In this document: positions 16,479 through 25,436 of the stretch, piece after piece
How positions within the stretch are numbered: position 1 is the stretch's first letter
Layout: the number at the start of each line of letters is the position of its first letter
Origin: CALODL01 sp942492115
Lineage (GTDB): Bacteria; Planctomycetota; Phycisphaerae; UBA1845; CAIVHJ01
Reading direction: 5' to 3'
Length of the DNA: 64,000 nucleotides
Assembly: GCA_942492115.1 (NCBI GenBank)
Contig: CALODL010000012.1
Location: forward strand, 303,590-367,589
Translations under genes and position numbers: made by a program
Notes under the pieces: generated by a model
Told to the model about the DNA's origin: nothing
The model's database searches: none
Seen by the model: the letters and a program-made list of their open reading frames with translations, nothing else

Positions 16479-17822
16479 ATGTTTTCGAGAATCCTCATCG
16501 CCAATCGCGGCGAAATCGCGCTACGCATCGTCCGAGCCTGCCGTGAGATGGGTATCCAGACCGTGTGCGCCTATTCCGAGGCGGACCGCGACGCATCTTA
16601 TCTCAAACTCGCAGACCACACGGTGTGCATCGGCCCAGCGGCACCTGGACAGAGCTACCTCAAGAGTGATCGGCTGATCGCTGCCGCCGAGGTCTATAAC
16701 GTCGATGCCATTCATCCTGGTTATGGCTTTCTTGCTGAGAACGCCGGCTTCGTCGAGCAATGCCTGGACTCGAAAATCGCGTTCGTCGGCCCCAGCGCGG
16801 AATCCATGCGGCTATTGGGTAACAAGGTCGAAGCCAAGAAACTGGCCAAGCGCGCCAAAGTCCACATCGTTCCAGGCAGCGAGGGCGCCCTGGAGGACGA
16901 TGAAGAAGCCGTCAAGATTGCTCATGACATCGGCTACCCGGTCATCATCAAGGCTTCAGCAGGCGGTGGTGGCCGCGGAATGCGTATTGCGCACAACGAA
17001 GCCAATCTGATGTCCTCACTCAAGCAGGCGCGACAGGAGGCCGAGGCGGCCTTTGGTTCGGGAGCGATCTACCTCGAGAAATTCATCGAGAAACCGCGGC
17101 ATGTCGAGGTTCAGGTCCTGGCGGATACACACGGTCAAATCGTGCACCTCTACGAGCGGGACTGTACTCTGCAGCGGCGCTATCAGAAGCTGCTCGAAGA
17201 GTCCCCTTCGCCGGCACTCGATCCCAAAACGCGCACCGAATTATGCAAGGCGGCCGTCCGGCTGTGCAAAGAAGCAGGCTACTACAACGCCGGAACTGTC
17301 GAATTCCTGCTCGACGCCAACAAGAACTTCTATTTCATCGAGGTCAACACACGGATCCAGGTCGAGCACCCGGTGACCGAGCTGCTGACCGGGCAGGATC
17401 TCATCAAGTGGCAATTGCGCATCGCCGCCGGTGAACCCCTGCTCCTCAAACAGAAAGACATCCCGACGATCGGCGCGGTCATGGAGTTTCGCATCAACGC
17501 GGAGGACCCGGACAAGGGCTTCCGACCGTGCCCTGGCCGTATCGAAACCTTCAGCGTGCCCGGCGGGCTCGGCGTCCGCTGGGACTCGCACGTCTCAGCC
17601 GGTTCAGTGATTTCTCCGCAATATGATTCGATGATCGGCAAACTCATCATCCATCAACCCGATCGAGAACAGACTATTCAGTGTGCAGCGCGGTGCCTCG
17701 CCGAGTTTGAAATCGGCCCCATCAAGACGACCATCCCGTTCTTCCGCGAGGTACTGGACCACCCGGATTTCTGCAAGGGTGAATTCGACACCAGCTTCAT
17801 CGAGCGAAACTGGCAGTTGTGA
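16479..17822 (+). CDS. accC: Biotin carboxylase subunit of acetyl-CoA carboxylase
   Basis: The 447-residue ATP-grasp enzyme carboxylates the biotin on AccB. Motifs include the N-terminal ILIANRGEIALRI, the ATP-lid glycine-rich KASAGGGGRGMRI, the metal/active-site strand FIEVNTRIQVEHPVTE (Val replaces the common Met), and the C-terminal FRINAEDP. ATG 16479 gives the standard length and N-terminus MFSRILIANRG; the upstream frame to 16356 has unrelated sequence. It lies 119 bases after accB, with a perfect hairpin between them, and 4 bases before the pabA/trpG-like gene. Confidence 0.97.
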   Translation: MFSRILIANRGEIALRIVRACREMGIQTVCAYSEADRDASYLKLADHTVCIGPAAPGQSYLKSDRLIAAAEVYNVDAIHPGYGFLAENAGFVEQCLDSKIAFVGPSAESMRLLGNKVEAKKLAKRAKVHIVPGSEGALEDDEEAVKIAHDIGYPVIIKASAGGGGRGMRIAHNEANLMSSLKQARQEAEAAFGSGAIYLEKFIEKPRHVEVQVLADTHGQIVHLYERDCTLQRRYQKLLEESPSPALDPKTRTELCKAAVRLCKEAGYYNAGTVEFLLDANKNFYFIEVNTRIQVEHPVTELLTGQDLIKWQLRIAAGEPLLLKQKDIPTIGAVMEFRINAEDPDKGFRPCPGRIETFSVPGGLGVRWDSHVSAGSVISPQYDSMIGKLIIHQPDREQTIQCAARCLAEFEIGPIKTTIPFFREVLDHPDFCKGEFDTSFIERNWQL

Positions 17823-17826
17823 CGCC

Positions 17827-18438
17827 GTGGCCCCGTCGCCCGAACCAGCACAGCTACTGATCATCGACAACTTCGATTCGTTCACCTACAACCTTGTCCA
17901 CCTGATTCGTGAGCTCGCGGGCCGCATTCGCATCCTCGTGAAACGCAACAACGAACTGACTGTAACGGACGCCCTCCGCGCCACCCCGCGCGGCGTGATC
18001 ATCTCCCCCGGCCCCGGTCGCCCCGCCGACGCAGGAATCAGTCTCGACCTCGTAGAACAATGCCCTTCCAGCATCCCACTCCTCGGTGTTTGCCTCGGGC
18101 ATCAGTGCATCGCACAAGCCTGCGGCGCCACCATTGGCCCCGCCCGGCGTATCGTTCATGGCAAGACCACGGATATTACCCATGATGGCAGCGGCCTCTT
18201 CGCGACCGCCCCAACCCCCATGCGCGTCGCGCGCTATCATTCGCTGGCCATCGATCCAGCCACGCTGCCCGACACTCTGCAGGCCTGCGCCTGGGCTGAT
18301 GACGGCGAGATCATGGCCATCACGCATACAACGCGCCCAGTATGGGGCATTCAGTTCCACCCGGAAAGCTTCATGACCGAGAGCGGCGGCGCCGTCATGG
18401 CGCTGTTCCTCAATCAGTGCGGGATCAAGACGAGCTAG
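17827..18438 (+). CDS. Glutamine amidotransferase of the anthranilate/aminodeoxychorismate synthase type
   Basis: The 203-residue class I amidotransferase supplies ammonia to anthranilate synthase (TrpG) or aminodeoxychorismate synthase (PabA). The nucleophile Cys lies in LLGVCLGHQ, and the His/Glu pair in GIQFHPESF near the C-terminus. The N-terminus LLIIDNFDSFTYNLV is diagnostic. The only start upstream of this segment and beyond accC is GTG 17827, 4 bases after the accC stop, so translation is probably coupled. No synthase partner (TrpE or PabB) is present, so TrpG and PabA cannot be separated, and it may serve both pathways. Confidence 0.92.
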   Translation: MAPSPEPAQLLIIDNFDSFTYNLVHLIRELAGRIRILVKRNNELTVTDALRATPRGVIISPGPGRPADAGISLDLVEQCPSSIPLLGVCLGHQCIAQACGATIGPARRIVHGKTTDITHDGSGLFATAPTPMRVARYHSLAIDPATLPDTLQACAWADDGEIMAITHTTRPVWGIQFHPESFMTESGGAVMALFLNQCGIKTS

Positions 18439-18457
18439 AATTCTGCTGAGCAGGCAC

Positions 18458-18504
18458 AAAAAAAACAGCAAACCACGCTCCTCCATGAACGTCGTTTGCT
18501 GTTT
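18458..18504 (-). terminator. Rho-independent terminator of the B12-fold gene
   Basis: AAACAGCAAAC (18463-18473) and GTTTGCTGTTT (18494-18504) are an exact 11-bp inverted repeat with a 20-base loop. Read on the minus strand, the stem is followed by a run of eight T (complement of the A run at 18458-18465). This is a strong terminator for the gene ending at 18587 and may also stop plus-strand transcripts from pabA/trpG. Confidence 0.85.
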
Positions 18505-18586
18505 CGTGATTCGAAGTCGTCAACGGATGCACGGTTTGGCGGGCCCGCAACGCTTGGCCCACCGTGTATCGAAAACGACCTCCAAC

Positions 18587-19339
18587 CTAATTGGGCTGTG
18601 CCGCTTTTCTTCTTTCTTCCATCTCGATCAACAGAGGCGGGCGCCTTCGGCGGCGGCGCTTCTTCGGTGTACCCGGCACGCGCAGATCCGGCGTGCGTGG
18701 GTCGGCGTTGTCGGCGATGTCCAGAGCCTCTTTTGCGGTCCCCGCATAGAGGTCGGCATTGATCTCTTTCCACAGATCCTCAGCCCGATCGAATACTCCA
18801 CCTGAAACCATGATATTCATCGTTGGATGTGCCCCCACCTCACGGATGAGGTCGACCATTTGACGGGTACCGGGAACGCCCGGAGGCGTCACACCATACA
18901 CCAGAAGAATCTCGGGCCGCACACGTCCGACCAGGCCCAGGATTTCATCCTTGGGTACGCCACCACCAACAAAGTACACGTCCCAGCCATTGGCCTCGAA
19001 CAGGTCGGCGTACATCTCAGCACCAAGTTCTTCAGGCTGACCATCCGCACACGTGATGACGATACGTTTGCCGTTGGGATTGCGGCGTGGTAAATCACGC
19101 TGAACCTGGTCGACCAGCAGGCGGTTGATCCGGGTGGCCATGTGCTCGCAAACCGTGTCGATGCTGTCATCGCGATACAGGCGTTCGACGCGTTCCATAG
19201 CCGGCCACAACAGGTCGTAGTACAGCCCTTCGGCATCGGCGCCATGCTCGAGTTCTTTCCACACCAGCTCGCGACATACTTTGCGACGTCCTTCGAGCAG
19301 GTTCTCCATATACGCTTCGATCAACCGCGACTTGGCCAT
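18587..19339 (-). CDS. Cobalamin-binding-fold protein lacking the axial histidine
   Basis: The 250-residue protein has a helical cap (residues 1-85) and a flavodoxin-like B12-binding domain (about 88-215). Typical features are VITCADGQPEELGAEMYADL, GWDVYFVGGGVP, the LLVYGVTPPGVPG strand-loop and NIMVSGGVF. In B12-binding relatives the cobalt ligand is the His of a GxxHELG-type motif; here the equivalent segment is GQPEELG, with Glu in the His position. It may bind cobalamin base-off without protein ligation, or another ligand. The C-terminus ends in a short Arg/Lys-rich tail (KKRRRRRRPP). The start ATG 19339 has GAGGAG upstream. It is a single-gene unit with its own terminator. Confidence 0.75.
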   Translation of the reverse strand: MAKSRLIEAYMENLLEGRRKVCRELVWKELEHGADAEGLYYDLLWPAMERVERLYRDDSIDTVCEHMATRINRLLVDQVQRDLPRRNPNGKRIVITCADGQPEELGAEMYADLFEANGWDVYFVGGGVPKDEILGLVGRVRPEILLVYGVTPPGVPGTRQMVDLIREVGAHPTMNIMVSGGVFDRAEDLWKEINADLYAGTAKEALDIADNADPRTPDLRVPGTPKKRRRRRRPPLLIEMEERRKAAQPN

Positions 19340-20015
19340 ATCTGGCGGACTCCTCTTCGGCGAAAATGGGTCCCGAGTCCATCGGGCCACCCCGGGGGTG
19401 GCTCGCCGGGCCTCCTGCCCCTTGTTGCGAGAGCTCCATCCGCTCGTTTCGTGCCTTGACCCGCTGCGCTCCAGCAGTCGGTTTCCGTTCCCGTGGTGCG
19501 GCCTCGCAGGGCCGACTTTGCCAAGTTGATGTTAATCTAGGTAACATTGATGCCTCGGCAAGGAATCTATCGTCGGTCAGCGATTGATTTCTTGAAGGCG
19601 TATGTTAAATTAGGTAGTTTATACTTAATGAAACATAAAGCTTTGCCAAATAATGACTTGAGTGTTGAATCATCAAACCGGGTGCGGCTATTGTACCCAT
19701 CGGCACCTTCAAGCTGGCTAACCCGGCCGGGTCCGTCCGATAATGAAACTCGAGACCGCGAATGATTTTGTGGCTCGACAGCCGTATCGTGCGCGTTGCA
19801 TAGTAGAGGTGCAAATGAACCTGTCTGACTCGATTCGATTGCCGTGCCCTTAGTGCCCCATTTCACAATTCTTTGTAGGGTTTTCCGGACGCTTGCCGCC
19901 CTGGACTGTGTTGCTCGTCGTCAACGATGTCAGGCATCGCCTCCTCCTCGCGCCTTGCCCAACACGACAAGCGCCGCGGAGAACCCTACACCCAATTATG
20001 AAAGGGAGCACTTAG
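19340..20015. other. Long AT-richer intergenic region
   Basis: This 676-base gap has a visibly AT-rich core (about 19525-19680) compared with its surroundings. TTGATT (19584-19589) and TAAATT (19606-19611), 16 bases apart, could be a plus-strand promoter, and TATACT lies at 19620-19625. A small open frame around 19680-19742 has no start or family match. The last 115 bases before the ATPase gene form the long stem described separately. Confidence 0.5.
19875..19989 (+). ncRNA. Candidate structured RNA leader upstream of the secretion ATPase gene
   Basis: The outer arms 19875-19887 and 19977-19989 pair over 13 bp with one G-U wobble. CGCTTG (19890-19895) pairs with CAAGCG (19968-19973). Inside, GTGTTG (19908-19913) pairs with CAACAC (19960-19965) and CGATG/CATCG (19925-19929/19935-19939) form a 5-bp hairpin. 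The nested order of four helices is hard to get by chance. It ends 26 bases before the ATG at 20016, so it could be a cis-regulatory leader. It matches no riboswitch or SRP/6S motif I know. Confidence 0.45.
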
Positions 20016-21572
20016 ATGAGTGAATCTCTACACGCTGATGCGTTCTTCCATCCCTTCGGTTTCGCGCTCTTCGCGGCCTGGTGGATCGCCACATTGTTCT
20101 GTGTCGCAATCTGCCAACGGCACCCGAACATTCCGGTCCGCCAACGTCCCTGGTGCAACCTCCTTGTTCTGTTGAATGGCCCTTGGGGACTGGCTGTCCT
20201 GCTCATGCGGTACCGCTACCCCGCACAGGAGAGCGCCGCCCGCGAGTACCGTGATTCGATCGAAGGAGGTCCCGTCACGCGGTGGTTCCGGCGGGTATTC
20301 AGGCTCGACGTAGAGGAGGAACCTCTCGCGGATACCGCACTCGAGTTGTGCACATCGGACGGTATGCCAGTGGGGCAACTCGACCCCCGTCTCGGCGGCC
20401 GGCGCGGCGTGGAAGGCGAGGGCATGCTGCGGGCCAAAAACCTCATGCAGGAGTCGATCGATAACCGCGCTTCGGATCTCCTCATCGATCCGCGCCCGGA
20501 TCAACTGTATTCCGTGCGCGCGCGTATCGATGGGGTTCTCCACGAACTGGATCAACTGTCTGAAGCGCTGGCAGTCATCGTCCTGAACTGTTTCAAGATC
20601 GCAGCCAAGATGGACATCGCCGAACGACGCCGACCACAAGACGGTTCGTTCATGGTCAAGAGCGCGGAGGTGTCGTTCAACTGCCGTATTTCGACGACCG
20701 GAACCGTACGCGGCCCCAAGGCGGCGATTCGCCTGCTTGATCCACGAATCGGACTGCGACCTGTAACGGACCTCGGCATGCGTCAGCCCGATCTCGATCG
20801 CATGCTGATGCAATTGAATAAGAAGAGCGGAATGATTCTGGTCTGCGGACCGACTGGCAGCGGTAAGACCACGACGTTGTATGCTCTGTTGAACCAGTTC
20901 GATCCACAATCCAGGAATCTGGTGACGATCGAAGATCCCATCGAATACCCACTCGAGCATGCCACCCAGACCGAAGTCAACGAAAAAGCCAGCATCACCT
21001 TCGCAACGACGTTGCGCTCGATGCTGCGGCAGAACCCCGATGTCATCCTGGTCGGCGAAGTCCGAGACACGACAACCGCCGAGTTGGCCATCCAAGCCTC
21101 AAACACGGGCCATCTCGTATTGACCACCGTACATGGCAACGACTCCAGCGCAGCGATCATGCGTCTGCGTGACCTGGGCATTCCCACACGTCGACTGTCC
21201 GGTGCCGTTTCCGCCGTGCTCTCGCAGCGTCTGGTGCGTGTCCTGTGCGAACACTGCAAGCAGGCCGCTCAACTGTCTGAGGAAGAATGGGCCATGGGTC
21301 GAAACCATGGCCTCGAATCACGGCACGTGTTTACGCCTTCGGGGTGCGAACGGTGCCACTACACCGGGTTCTATGGCCGCCGCGGAATCTCAGAACTGCT
21401 TTTCGTCAATCGCGATGTGGATGACTGCCTGTCCGCGGACCCATCCCTTCGCGAGTTGCGTGATGCCGCAATAGCTGCGGGCATGCAACCGATGTACGAC
21501 CACGGAATGGAACTCGTCGGCGAAGGCGTGACGACGTTCGATGAAGTCAACCGCGTGTGCCAGGAGGGCTGA
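20016..21572 (+). CDS. GspE/PilB-family secretion or pilus ATPase with N-terminal membrane segments
   Basis: The 518-residue protein has Walker A (GPTGSGKTTT, about 278-287), an Asp box (TIEDPIEYPLEHATQTEVNE), Walker B (VILVGEVRD), a His box (TGHLVLTTVHGND), and a tetracysteine zinc motif (CEHCK and CERCHYTGFYGRRGISELL). These define hexameric ATPases that drive type II secretion or type IV pilus assembly. The usual N-terminal MshEN/N1 domain is missing; instead residues 11-33 and 47-63 are hydrophobic and probably membrane-embedded. No pilin, GspF or GspD gene is adjacent. AAAGGGAG lies 7 bases before ATG 20016, and a structured leader precedes it. Confidence 0.85.
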   Translation: MSESLHADAFFHPFGFALFAAWWIATLFCVAICQRHPNIPVRQRPWCNLLVLLNGPWGLAVLLMRYRYPAQESAAREYRDSIEGGPVTRWFRRVFRLDVEEEPLADTALELCTSDGMPVGQLDPRLGGRRGVEGEGMLRAKNLMQESIDNRASDLLIDPRPDQLYSVRARIDGVLHELDQLSEALAVIVLNCFKIAAKMDIAERRRPQDGSFMVKSAEVSFNCRISTTGTVRGPKAAIRLLDPRIGLRPVTDLGMRQPDLDRMLMQLNKKSGMILVCGPTGSGKTTTLYALLNQFDPQSRNLVTIEDPIEYPLEHATQTEVNEKASITFATTLRSMLRQNPDVILVGEVRDTTTAELAIQASNTGHLVLTTVHGNDSSAAIMRLRDLGIPTRRLSGAVSAVLSQRLVRVLCEHCKQAAQLSEEEWAMGRNHGLESRHVFTPSGCERCHYTGFYGRRGISELLFVNRDVDDCLSADPSLRELRDAAIAAGMQPMYDHGMELVGEGVTTFDEVNRVCQEG

Positions 21573-21575
21573 TTG

Positions 21576-22166
21576 GTGGCCATTCTCATCAGTATTGGCT
21601 TGGGACTGCTGCTGGCACGCATCTACTACTACAGTGGCCTGTTTCCCGCGGCACAAACGGGTATCTCCGTGGTCCTCGCATCGGCCGCAGGCATAGGCTT
21701 CGGGCCGGTCCTCGCCGGGCTCCTCGAATGGGACTCGTCCTATCGCCACGCCACAATGCTGTTCGCAGTCGGGGCAATCAGCTTCGGGATCATTCGTGTC
21801 GTGGTCAGCCCGCTCGACCTCGAGGTCGATTTTCCGTTATGGGTCGAGCGCATAGGTGGTGGGCTTGTCGGATTGGGCTCAGGGCTGGTCATCGGCGGGT
21901 TCAGTGCGATCTGCCTGCTGTCGGTAGACTCACCGGCCATCAACAAATTCTCCGAGAACATGCACAGTGCCTCAGCGATGGCCATGGGACCTTCACGGCT
22001 GATCGCCCGATTGATACCCGGGGAGTTCCCTCTGGAGATCGAAACGGTATTGAGCGGTAATCCGCCACCGCCACCGCCGCTGGTTGTCGAGGACGAGGTC
22101 GGTGACCGTCGGGAACGAGAAGACGAAAGGCCGGGCCCGCCGACATCCGACGCGGATGGGCAGTAA
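21576..22166 (+). CDS. Small polytopic membrane protein, CvpA-like
   Basis: The 196-residue protein has about four hydrophobic segments in residues 1-120, including the glycine-rich ERIGGGLVGLGSGLVIGGF that resembles CvpA-family proteins. A cytoplasmic-looking tail with a proline run and acidic/basic charges follows. The match is by impression only. GTG 21576 is used because AGGAGGG (21562-21568) is 7 bases upstream; TTG 21573 directly before it is also possible. It starts 3 bases after the ATPase stop, so the two are almost certainly co-translated and may work together at the membrane. Confidence 0.65.
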   Translation: MAILISIGLGLLLARIYYYSGLFPAAQTGISVVLASAAGIGFGPVLAGLLEWDSSYRHATMLFAVGAISFGIIRVVVSPLDLEVDFPLWVERIGGGLVGLGSGLVIGGFSAICLLSVDSPAINKFSENMHSASAMAMGPSRLIARLIPGEFPLEIETVLSGNPPPPPPLVVEDEVGDRREREDERPGPPTSDADGQ

Positions 22167-22169
22167 CCG

Positions 22170-22934
22170 TCAACGAAGACGTACGGTGCCCATGGTCATC
22201 ATGAAGGTCACGCGCGACACGAGGCGTCGACCGAAAACCGCAACCACTGGCAAGAGCACCCATGTAGCAGCAACCACCCCGAGGAAGCGCACGGCCAGAA
22301 AAACGGCAACGAAAATGAGGGCGAGGTACATCAGCCCTTCGAGTACGAGCAGCGGGCCGGATTGCCCGGCAGACATCCTTGGGTCCCCGATAGCCTGATC
22401 ATGACTCGCACCGGCAACCGGCTCCTCGACCACGCGGCGCTCGAGGCTGGCCAGGTTTTCCAAAGGGTCATCGACGCCTGTTGGAATCGGCGGTGGTGGC
22501 GCCGCGGGTGGTGCAACACCCAGCAGGTCATCATTGCCGAGCAGGTCGCCAGCGGGAGGCGTCTTCACTTCGCGTTGCAGACGGACTGAGTGACTGCGTT
22601 TGCGCGGTGCAGGACCCGAACCCGTTCGACCGTCGGGGGCCGACGGTGGCTTGGGTTGCGGCGCTGCCGGGCGGGGTGCATCAACAGACTTGGGCTTTGG
22701 TTTGGGGCCCGGGGTGGCGACGGGTGGACCGGGCTCGTCGGGGGGCGCAACCTGCAGCACCGGTGGGCCAACGGGCGATGCCGGAGAATCAGTGGTGGCC
22801 AGGGTCGGCACACGGAACACGTGCTTGCACGACAGGCACCGCGCCTTGCGCCCTGCAACACTGGCGGAGAATACGAACTCCGCCCCGCAGGCCTGGCAGA
22901 ACATCTTGAAGAGCTTCTGATCGTCTTGACTCAT
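22170..22934 (-). CDS. Zinc-ribbon membrane protein with proline-rich linker
   Basis: The 254-residue protein starts with a cytoplasmic zinc ribbon (FCQACGAEF, then RCLSCKHVFRVP), of the MJ0042-like type frequent in planctomycetes and myxobacteria. A long Pro/Ala/Lys-rich linker (residues 50-175) follows, then two hydrophobic helices near the C-terminus (about 190-235, LVLEGLMYLALIFVAVFLAV and ATWVLLPVVAVFG). It is probably an inner-membrane anchored protein of unknown role. It converges on the CvpA-like gene with only 3 bases between the stops. Confidence 0.7.
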   Translation of the reverse strand: MSQDDQKLFKMFCQACGAEFVFSASVAGRKARCLSCKHVFRVPTLATTDSPASPVGPPVLQVAPPDEPGPPVATPGPKPKPKSVDAPRPAAPQPKPPSAPDGRTGSGPAPRKRSHSVRLQREVKTPPAGDLLGNDDLLGVAPPAAPPPPIPTGVDDPLENLASLERRVVEEPVAGASHDQAIGDPRMSAGQSGPLLVLEGLMYLALIFVAVFLAVRFLGVVAATWVLLPVVAVFGRRLVSRVTFMMTMGTVRLR

Positions 22935-23042
22935 AGAAGTGGCTGCACTACCGAATATTCATCTTCTATCATAAAATCGCCCAACTGACCGGGCAACCAC
23001 ATTGTTTGCCCCCCCGCTGAACTGGCCGTATCATCTCTGTGC

Positions 23043-25283
23043 ATGAAAACCCCCATCATCGGGCAGATCCTCGAAACCATCGAAAGCAGTCCAACACTAC
23101 TCCAGGTGGATGAACTTGTTACAGCCGTCTCGCAGACGGCCCGTCGGCGGCCCGCCCGGGTAGCGATCGACGAGCTCGTCTCATCCGGACACCTGTTCAT
23201 CACTCCAAGGGATCATCTCGTGGTCGCACCGGGACGCTCCGATGTCATCGGCACGTTCAAGCGTCATGTCCGCGGATTCGGTTTCTGCATTCCAGAGCAC
23301 CCTGCGCAACACGACGATCTATTCATCCCGCCCGGCAAGCACGCCGGAGCACTCGACGGCGATTTGATCCTGGTCCGGGCCCTCAAACGGGGGCATCGCG
23401 GTGGGCGCCCGCGGTTTGAGGGACGGGTCCTCGACGTTTTGGAACGTGCCCGTGTACAGTTCGTCGGCCCTCTTCAGCGCCAGGGCCGCAGCTGGCTCAT
23501 CCGCCCGGAGGGCGTGCAATTCCCCGCCCCACTGTATATCGCGGATGCACCGGCTTCGGGGGCGCAAGAAAATGACCAGGTCGTGGTACAAATCATCACC
23601 TTTCCAGACGACACTCACGACGCCGAGGGTGTCATCGTCGAGATCCTCGGTGAACGGGGCGTTCCGGCCGTCGATACGTTGAGCATCATCCGCCAGCATG
23701 ATATCCCCGAAGGCCTCAGCGATGCGTGCGCCGATGAAGCCCGGCGGCTCGTCGAACGGTTCGATCCACAAGCGGCCGCAGCCGATCGCCTGGACCTCCG
23801 TGACGAACTGACCATCACCATCGACCCCAAGACGGCCCGTGACTTTGATGATGCCATCTCGGTCACGCGGGACCAACATGGCTGGCAACTTGGCATTCAT
23901 ATCGCCGACGTCGCTCATTTCGTCCACGAGAACGGTGCAATCGACCTCGAGGCCCGCTTGCGCGGTAACAGTGTCTACTTTCCGGATCATGTGGAACCGA
24001 TGATTCCGGAAGTTCTATCAAACGGTGTGTGCAGCCTGCAGGAGGGAGTTGATCGTCTGACCTTCAGTGCGATCGTGCGCATCGATGACGAGGGGCGCGT
24101 CTCCAACGAGAAATTCGGTCGCAGCATCATTCGTTCGAACAAGCGACTGACCTACGAAGAGGTCACGCATATCATCGAGGGCAAGACCGGCGGGTTCGAT
24201 CCGATCGTGATCGAATTGATTGCGGAGATGGAACGGTTGGCCCGATGCATCAGACAGCGACGCATCGACGACGGCATGATCGTACTGACTCTCCCGACAC
24301 CCGCGTTGATCACAGATGACGACGGCTATGTCACCGACATTCAACCAGAGGATCAAAGCTTCTCGCATGTCATCATCGAGATGTTCATGATCGAAGCCAA
24401 CGAAGCCGTTGCCCGGCATCTCGCAAAGCATGATGTCTCGTGTTTGCGGCGTGTTCACCCGCAACCGGAACCTGGCAGTGGCGAGATTCTGTCAAGCCAG
24501 CTACGAGCCATGGGCCGCGATGTGCCGGAATCGATGAAGCCCGTTCACCTGCAACGTCTGCTCGCCGAAATCGCCAACACGCCCCAATCGTTCAGTGTGA
24601 ACCTGGCAGTGCTCAAATGCATGAAACGTGCCGAGTACGCCCCCGTTCTCGATGGTCACTTCGCCCTGGCCTCGACCGACTACTGCCATTTCACGTCGCC
24701 CATACGCCGCTACCCGGATTTGACCATTCACCGCCAGCTGGCCGCAACGCTCGCCGGTGAGCCATTCGACTCGGCAATCGACCTGTCCGAGCTCGGCAGA
24801 CAATGCAGCTACACGGAGCGCCGTGCGGAAGAAGCCGAGCGCGAGTTGCGTTCAATCCGAGTCCTGCGTTTTCTAGAGGCGCACCACCTCGGATCGACCT
24901 GCATCGGAGTGGTCAACGGCTTGACTGACATGGGCCTGTTCGTTCACCTCGAGCGGTGGCTCACAGAAGGCTTCATCCCGGTCGAGACGCTGCCCGGCAA
25001 AGAGTGGGAATACGATCGTGAGGCATGGACGATGAGGGCGGTCCGCGGCAAACAACGGATCGTGCTCGGAGACGTCGTCGAAGCCAAACTGGCACGGGTT
25101 GATGTAGCCCTGCGACGCCTCGAGTTGACCTGGGAAAAAACAGTATCCACCTCGGCGCCGGTCACCACGGCCTCGCGACCGCGGAAGAAAAAGACCACGC
25201 GTAAGAACACGAAACGTGGTGGACCGCCGCGTAAGAAACGTGGTCGGGCTGCGGGACGGGCGCGGAACACGCGTCGTCGTTGA
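23043..25283 (+). CDS. rnr: Ribonuclease R
   Basis: The 746-residue 3'-5' exoribonuclease degrades structured RNA. It shows an N-terminal winged helix, two cold-shock domains (GTFKRHVRGFGFCIPE and others), the RNB catalytic centre DPKTARDFDDAISV with its metal-binding Asp residues, and the YCHFTSPIRRYPDL motif. An S1 domain (IGVVNGLTDMGLFVHLE) follows, then a Lys/Arg-rich tail of about 35 residues (PRKKKTTRKNTKRGG). Length is typical. ATG 23043 lacks a strong ribosome site. It begins about 110 bases from the divergent zinc-ribbon gene and is followed by gcvT. Confidence 0.96.
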   Translation: MKTPIIGQILETIESSPTLLQVDELVTAVSQTARRRPARVAIDELVSSGHLFITPRDHLVVAPGRSDVIGTFKRHVRGFGFCIPEHPAQHDDLFIPPGKHAGALDGDLILVRALKRGHRGGRPRFEGRVLDVLERARVQFVGPLQRQGRSWLIRPEGVQFPAPLYIADAPASGAQENDQVVVQIITFPDDTHDAEGVIVEILGERGVPAVDTLSIIRQHDIPEGLSDACADEARRLVERFDPQAAAADRLDLRDELTITIDPKTARDFDDAISVTRDQHGWQLGIHIADVAHFVHENGAIDLEARLRGNSVYFPDHVEPMIPEVLSNGVCSLQEGVDRLTFSAIVRIDDEGRVSNEKFGRSIIRSNKRLTYEEVTHIIEGKTGGFDPIVIELIAEMERLARCIRQRRIDDGMIVLTLPTPALITDDDGYVTDIQPEDQSFSHVIIEMFMIEANEAVARHLAKHDVSCLRRVHPQPEPGSGEILSSQLRAMGRDVPESMKPVHLQRLLAEIANTPQSFSVNLAVLKCMKRAEYAPVLDGHFALASTDYCHFTSPIRRYPDLTIHRQLAATLAGEPFDSAIDLSELGRQCSYTERRAEEAERELRSIRVLRFLEAHHLGSTCIGVVNGLTDMGLFVHLERWLTEGFIPVETLPGKEWEYDREAWTMRAVRGKQRIVLGDVVEAKLARVDVALRRLELTWEKTVSTSAPVTTASRPRKKKTTRKNTKRGGPPRKKRGRAAGRARNTRRR

Positions 25284-25436
25284 CAGCCTTGTGATCCCCC
25301 AGTAGCTTACGCGCACGCAACGCGAGACAGGCCAGCGTGGCGGCCTGGCACAGGCGTTTCGACCCTCCATGCGGCTTTGTCGGGCACCCTCTGTGCGGTG
25401 TTCTCAGACCGAACCAAAGATGTACCGGGGATCCCG

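Noticed and set aside
19875..19989. Integron attC site or 4.5S RNA
   Set aside because: The end motifs are not RYYYAAC/GTTRRRY in the right orientation, no integrase or cassettes are near, and the SRP core motif is absent.
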